Below, one piece after another: positions 59,537 to 64,000 of a DNA stretch of 64,000 bases. The stretch comes from Camillea tinctor. Taxonomy: Eukaryota > Ascomycota > Sordariomycetes > Xylariales > Xylariaceae. Both the position numbers and the translations under genes were made by a program. The notes under the pieces are model-generated. The model did no database searches. It was given only the letters and a program-made list of their open reading frames with translations, and was not told the origin of the DNA. Each line of letters opens with the position of its first letter. Positions within the stretch are counted from its first letter, which is position 1. The stretch is from the NCBI GenBank assembly GCA_022578605.1, contig MU394083.1, positions 206,040 to 270,039 on the forward strand, read 5' to 3'.

Positions 59537-60867
59537 GATGGGGATTTGGTATGCCGATGATGTCGTATGTAGTAAGTGTTCGTTGGGGATCTACTTAAAA
59601 GTATTGTCTAGGTTTGCGTATCAATGGAGGTGTATTCTTGACGATTCAAGTCTTGGCCGAATAAAGAAAACGAAGTTTGGTAGATTCTAAGGATTGATGG
59701 AACAAGAAGATCTAGCTAGTTACAGGGCCCCCCTCAAGCTTTTAAGCTCTTTGGCGCCCCCCGGTGCAACCCATACCTTCCTACCCAGTGTTACCTCCCA
59801 GCGGGTAGGTACAGATCAATCGCGCCATAAATGGAGTGACGGGATCGGCAGTGATGTCCCAACTAAACAGGATTTGACGTCACTTGGTACCTATCCATAG
59901 AAATAGAAGGCGAACAGGTCATTGGTGGTCCGTGCATTCCTTAGCCTGGGGAAAAGGGGAGAACAGTAGGTACCTAGGTACATATCATTTATTCAGGGGA
60001 TTCTATACTGCCAACTATCAGTCTAACCAGCCTATAAACATTCGACGGATGTATACTGGGGAGCTATTCATTTCTGAAAGTACCCAACTGATGAATAAAA
60101 TTGAAGGCACGGTGGTAATGAAAGTTCTTCATAGGGAAAGACCCTCGTTCCTACCATTCCTATCATTTCAGGGGAAGTATCTCCCTCGGTAGTTAGACAA
60201 AGGGATGCCGTGAGGGTTATGTCTGGATATAGCATACTAAAGTACCAGATAGGCAGTCTTATAATGTACCATGATAATAAACTTTACTATAGTAGTTTAT
60301 TATTGGGTATCTAGAGACATTCTGAGATTGCATGCACATCACTCTCACACAACCATCCTCCTCGGACTCAGGCTCGATGTGTGTATAGAGTCCACCAACT
60401 TCCTAACCATAACGGAAGGATCTCCTCTAAAATAAGGCTTCAAGCTCACTTGTGTTTGTCTTCCTCTACACATCTACACTATATCTCTTCTTAAGTCAGG
60501 GTATGCAACGAGGACTTCTCCCTCTTTTTATTGCAGACCTCTCTCATCTCCCACACGCAATAAGCATATTTCTACATTTGCCTCTAGGTTTGCCTTGGAC
60601 GTGTGCATCTCATATTTTGGTCCATACTCGTTATTATCAACCTTTCCTTTCACTTCGTCCTCTATTTGCCATAATTTCAATACGAGTTTGTATATCAGTA
60701 GTTTCTGGATGGTAGATTTGTGTGTGAAGTTACTCTAGTGAGATATTTAGAAGTCCCGGTATGAATCCCCTGCCTATATTCCCCCGGATCTCAATTAACG
60801 TCTTATTAATCTAGGGCTCGTCTCCTCTCAGCCGTAAACCCGACGCTCCCGAGCAGAGGACATTGAA
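59537..60867. other. Divergent intergenic region
   Basis: 1.3 kb between the minus-strand small protein and the plus-strand hypothetical. One copy of TACCTAGGTA at 59971-59980. No gene supported. Confidence 0.5.
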
Positions 60868-61920
60868 ATGTGGCCTTCACGCCCTCGGTCTCGAAAAAAC
60901 CCCACTATACCTCAAACATCCATCAGGAATATGTTCTCTCGACGAGATAAACCAGATATAGGGTTGTTTCAAGATTGGTACCCTACTCCAAATGGAAAGC
61001 ATCCCAAAAAGGATGGATGGGTGAATCAAGAGAGCGACTATGGTACATGGGGTAACCCAAAATCATCAAAAGAATCGGATTTTGAGAATATTCCGAAAGA
61101 AGAGAACTTTATAGTGCTAGACAACGAGCTCTTGAATGCAGATGAGGATTACGTCCCCGAGTCGTCTTCCTCAGACAACGAAAGCGACGATACAAGAGAT
61201 TACTCACCAAAGCCCCAAGCTTCCAAAAAGCGAGCAAAGCCCTCTGATGATGACAGTGGTAGTGGTGGTGATGGCGATGGAGACAAGAAGAGTGTTAAAA
61301 GATGCAGAGGGTTTCAAACCGATGCCGAGATAGATAAACTTGCCCGTAGCATCAAGCCCGAAGACCAGGAGAAACAAGGCCGGAAAGGAAGCGAGTGGGC
61401 ACGACTCCTCGGTCTCGCCAACGACCTCATCCCCTCCGACCCGAACCTCTGCTTCCGCAACCTCAAGCGCGAGAACCGCGAGCCCCACGCGCTCACGGAC
61501 ATCAGCTTCCCCCCCGAGCTTCTCACAGCCCTCGGCCAAGCATACGCTGATCTTCTCAGCGACAAGAAGAATAATTATCTGGTCTATCTCGCCGTGGAGC
61601 AGAACAACCGTGCCCCGCCGTACTACCACATCCGCAACGCGGCGGCGGACCTCGAGCTCGCTAACGAGGTCGCGCTGGCGCGCTTCCGTGACCTATGCCA
61701 CGAGCACGTGCCCCGCATTGCACATGAGCACTTCGGCCCCTTCGGTCCCTGCTCGCGCGACGGTTGGACCCGATCTCGCCGATGGGGCATGTGGAAGTTC
61801 GCCTGGTACGTCGATGAAGGTGAGAAAGAGAAGGGATGTGTCTCGTTAAGGGCTACGATGCCGTATTCGCACTTGCAGGTCGGGGTCAGGGTCGTGGCGC
61901 GGGAGGTTCAGGGGCTGTGA
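60868..61920 (+). CDS. Hypothetical protein, charged N-terminal half
   Basis: 350 residues, single exon, ATG at 60868. Residues 1-150 are hydrophilic and disordered, with a Ser/Asp-rich acidic stretch (PESSSSDNESDD), basic clusters (ASKKRAKP, KKSVKRCRG) that could be nuclear signals, and a GSGGDGDGD run. From about residue 150 the protein looks folded and the DNA becomes GC-rich: EWARLLGLANDLIPSD, then FPPELLTALGQAYADLLSDK, PPYYHIRNAAADLELANEVA, and a Trp-rich end RRWGMWKFAWYVDEGEK. The family is not recognised and I give no function. An internal ATG at 60931 (MFSRRDK) is an alternative start. Confidence 0.75.
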   Translation: MWPSRPRSRKNPTIPQTSIRNMFSRRDKPDIGLFQDWYPTPNGKHPKKDGWVNQESDYGTWGNPKSSKESDFENIPKEENFIVLDNELLNADEDYVPESSSSDNESDDTRDYSPKPQASKKRAKPSDDDSGSGGDGDGDKKSVKRCRGFQTDAEIDKLARSIKPEDQEKQGRKGSEWARLLGLANDLIPSDPNLCFRNLKRENREPHALTDISFPPELLTALGQAYADLLSDKKNNYLVYLAVEQNNRAPPYYHIRNAAADLELANEVALARFRDLCHEHVPRIAHEHFGPFGPCSRDGWTRSRRWGMWKFAWYVDEGEKEKGCVSLRATMPYSHLQVGVRVVAREVQGL

Positions 61921-62654
61921 GGTCTGAAGAGTGGTTAGATACTCTCCTGGTCCTTTTTTGCTGTGCTTGGATTGAGAGTTTATGTGATAGGTGAGTGTAG
62001 TTTCGTATTGGAAGTTGTTATCACGCTCATATGAAAAGGGGGTATTTGATCAGATATTAATGTTGCCGAGAGGGCGTTTTTAGATGAGATGGTTATTTTG
62101 TTGCACGAGAGGGTGAGGACAATTTATTCGCAAAATTTTACTGCTATGAACATGAGTAATTCCATAGCTATTCTGTAAGATGCGCAGTCCAAATAGCTGG
62201 TACGAAAAAGATTATGTTCAGGGGAATCAAAACGACAACTGTTTTCTATCAGTGCATGACCTCTTATACATAATACAAACTACTAGCTGCCCGTACACAA
62301 TTTCAGGATTTACGTAATTAGAAACCACGGTAAGTTAGGTATATTATTTATATTCGAAGCAACAATTCGAGTATAGACAGGCCGAGCATGCAAGCTCCCT
62401 TTTTGAGCTCCGCGACCCCTCAGACAGTTGCTACCAATAAATGATACGTGATAAGCACCTGCGGGGTTCGTCTTATTCTCTACCTATACAACTCCGGGAC
62501 ACGGACCATTGTTAAGAAGGGATTGGGTAAATACAAATAGCTTTACTTTCTCCTTCTCCTTCCACAGTATATTGTTTCGTCTGTGTGTAGAGAAATTCAC
62601 TTTCTATATATGAGTGCCTAGCTATACCATACATATTTTGAAGCCTTAGCCTCC
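61921..62654. other. Intergenic region between two hypothetical genes
   Basis: 730 bp, AT-leaning, presumably 3' UTR then promoter. No other feature. Confidence 0.5.
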
Positions 62655-63362
62655 ATGTTTCACCGTCTATGTGCGAGTGTGGGCTCTCGCGTCCTAGTGA
62701 ACCAGGCCTCACAACTATTAGCATTCTCGTTGTCACCGGCATCGTTCCTCCAGACGCTCAGTCGTACGCAGCAGCGCCCATTCACACGAAGTCACCATCC
62801 CCTCGCAAACCCGCTCAGCGACGCAACTTCAAGAGGCCAAGGTAGTTCCTATGAAAAGGCTGACAAGGGCTTCATGATGCTCATGACCTACGCACTCAGA
62901 ATGGGAAGGGATGTCGTGGGGGCTGTGGACCTCGGCCCGGTGATGCTGAGCCAGGAGCAAAGCCGCGGTTTAGTTGATTTTGAAACACGGATGCTTGGTG
63001 TAGACGACCGAGTTCCTTCTGATGATGAGTCGGGGGGTACGCTGGTGCTCTTTCAGGGGACTTTTATGCCGGGAAAGGAGACCGAGGAGGAGAGCGCCAG
63101 TAGTGGCAACGATAGGTCAGCCATCAACGATACTCTAAGCGACATAGAAGGGGAATGTGCCGAAGAAGATTATGGATTGCCCAACGACAAGGAGAAGGTC
63201 GATCGGGGGGCGGAAGCCTTGATGTCAGCTTTCGAGCCCTTCGCGCGTAAGTGCAGGCCTCCGGTACGAGGGCTTGTCCTTATTATGATGCCGGAGAATC
63301 ACATTCGCAAGCATCTATTCTTTGATAAAAAGCAATGGTTCGACATGGCAGGTTATGCTTAA
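62655..63362 (+). CDS. Hypothetical protein, possible mitochondrial leader
   Basis: 235 residues, single exon. The N-terminus (MFHRLCASVGSRVLVNQASQ) and on to about residue 50 is Arg/Ser/Leu-rich without acidic residues, as in mitochondrial presequences (inferred). The middle has YEKADKGFMMLMTYALRMGR and DVVGAVDLGPVMLSQEQSRG, followed by an acidic Ser/Glu stretch (KETEEESASSG, SDIEGECAEED). It ends KKQWFDMAGYA. No family recognised. No intron needed. Confidence 0.6.
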   Translation: MFHRLCASVGSRVLVNQASQLLAFSLSPASFLQTLSRTQQRPFTRSHHPLANPLSDATSRGQGSSYEKADKGFMMLMTYALRMGRDVVGAVDLGPVMLSQEQSRGLVDFETRMLGVDDRVPSDDESGGTLVLFQGTFMPGKETEEESASSGNDRSAINDTLSDIEGECAEEDYGLPNDKEKVDRGAEALMSAFEPFARKCRPPVRGLVLIMMPENHIRKHLFFDKKQWFDMAGYA

Positions 63363-64000
63363 TCGTGAAGTAGAGCATAAAAGTCAGTATCTTGGTTCAT
63401 GAAACTTAGCACGTAGTCTATAGTCAAGTGACTAATATGGTAGTTTAACCGAATTGATGATAGCTATATAATTAAACCTTTAGTATTTATATTATTTGCT
63501 AGCACCAGGTTGAGCCGTACTGGGACACCAGCTATAAACATATTACAATTCAACTTCCTCCTATATGGTCTATAGGAGAAACAGTTGCTAGAAGAGCCAC
63601 AATACTTAGATTGGAAAATGATGCTAAGAATAGATGAACCACTGCGTCTACGACCTTCTTTCTTTCTTAAAATAAATGAATGAATAGGTGAAAAAGCTCA
63701 TACTAACTTCTAAGCTCCTATAACCAGGACCACAGGCCTAGTACTTTGATTAAGATAAATATTTCCTGTTTTCCTTGGGAAACTCTTCTCATCCACATGA
63801 CTAACAGCTATTATCATCGTCAGCAACGCTTCTCTATTTGTTATAATTCTCATCATCCGCAGCCTCAATACCACGTTCCAATGTTCCAGCCGCGTCTAAA
63901 ATTATTCCACCTGCTTAAAGTAGATGGAATGTTGGCAGAAATTTGTTAGTCAGCTACACGAGGAGTATTTAGAATAATGCACGAAGAGATTAGGGCTGAC
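63363..64000. other. Right-hand intergenic end of window
   Basis: 640 bp, AT-leaning, with no supported gene. A short plus-strand frame at 63746-63949 has no motif. Confidence 0.45.

Overview
The window is nuclear DNA of a filamentous ascomycete (Pezizomycotina), probably a Sordariomycete. Introns are short (54-208 bp, GT..AG), genes are widely spaced and monocistronic, and the ATP synthase c-ring subunit is nuclear-encoded with a mitochondrial presequence. A DASH kinetochore subunit (Spc34), an Spt10-like GNAT/zinc-finger protein and a fungal-type alcohol oxidase point the same way. The lineage is inferred from protein character and gene structure; no search was run. No rRNA, tRNA, CRISPR array, virus or toxin gene was recognised.

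Left part (1-7.8 kb): a gene-poor, AT-leaning flank carries a 362-bp MITE-like element with 69-72-bp terminal inverted repeats. It is followed by an eight-exon cytochrome P450 that includes a 22-nt microexon. 7.8-15 kb: an intronless Spt10-like protein (GNAT plus integrase-type HHCC finger), then on the minus strand the CCT eta chaperonin subunit and a monocarboxylate-type MFS transporter. 15-20.6 kb: another AT-leaning gene-poor tract, holding a 2EXR-domain gene interrupted by an in-frame TAG. 20.6-25.7 kb: a seven-exon alcohol oxidase (GMC family) that lacks an obvious peroxisomal C-terminus, and a small membrane protein.

Middle part (27.7-45.7 kb) is a housekeeping block. It holds a Sas2-like MYST acetyltransferase with large low-complexity insertions, proteasome lid subunit Rpn3, TFIID/SAGA subunit TAF12, an acidic conserved-looking hypothetical protein, DASH subunit Spc34, and a DsbA/FrnE-like thiol oxidoreductase whose CPWC site is split by an intron.

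Right part (45.7-64 kb) is sparser. It has an orphan single-pass membrane ORF, a three-exon short-chain dehydrogenase with a clear TATA box, a small candidate gene behind another TATA box, ATP9 with a last exon coding only Thr-stop, and three hypothetical proteins. Functionally the window is a mixture: chromatin and transcription (Spt10-like, Sas2-like, TAF12), protein quality control (CCT7, Rpn3), mitosis (Spc34), bioenergetics (ATP9), and scattered accessory metabolism (P450, MFS, alcohol oxidase, SDR). I see no biosynthetic gene cluster.

The most interesting items are the P450 microexon, the interrupted 2EXR gene, a 45-codon in-frame open stretch beyond the TAF12 stop, interleaved (pseudoknot-order) inverted repeats upstream of SPC34, a perfect 10-bp palindrome present four times only in intergenic DNA, and several introns whose position or phase suggests isoforms.
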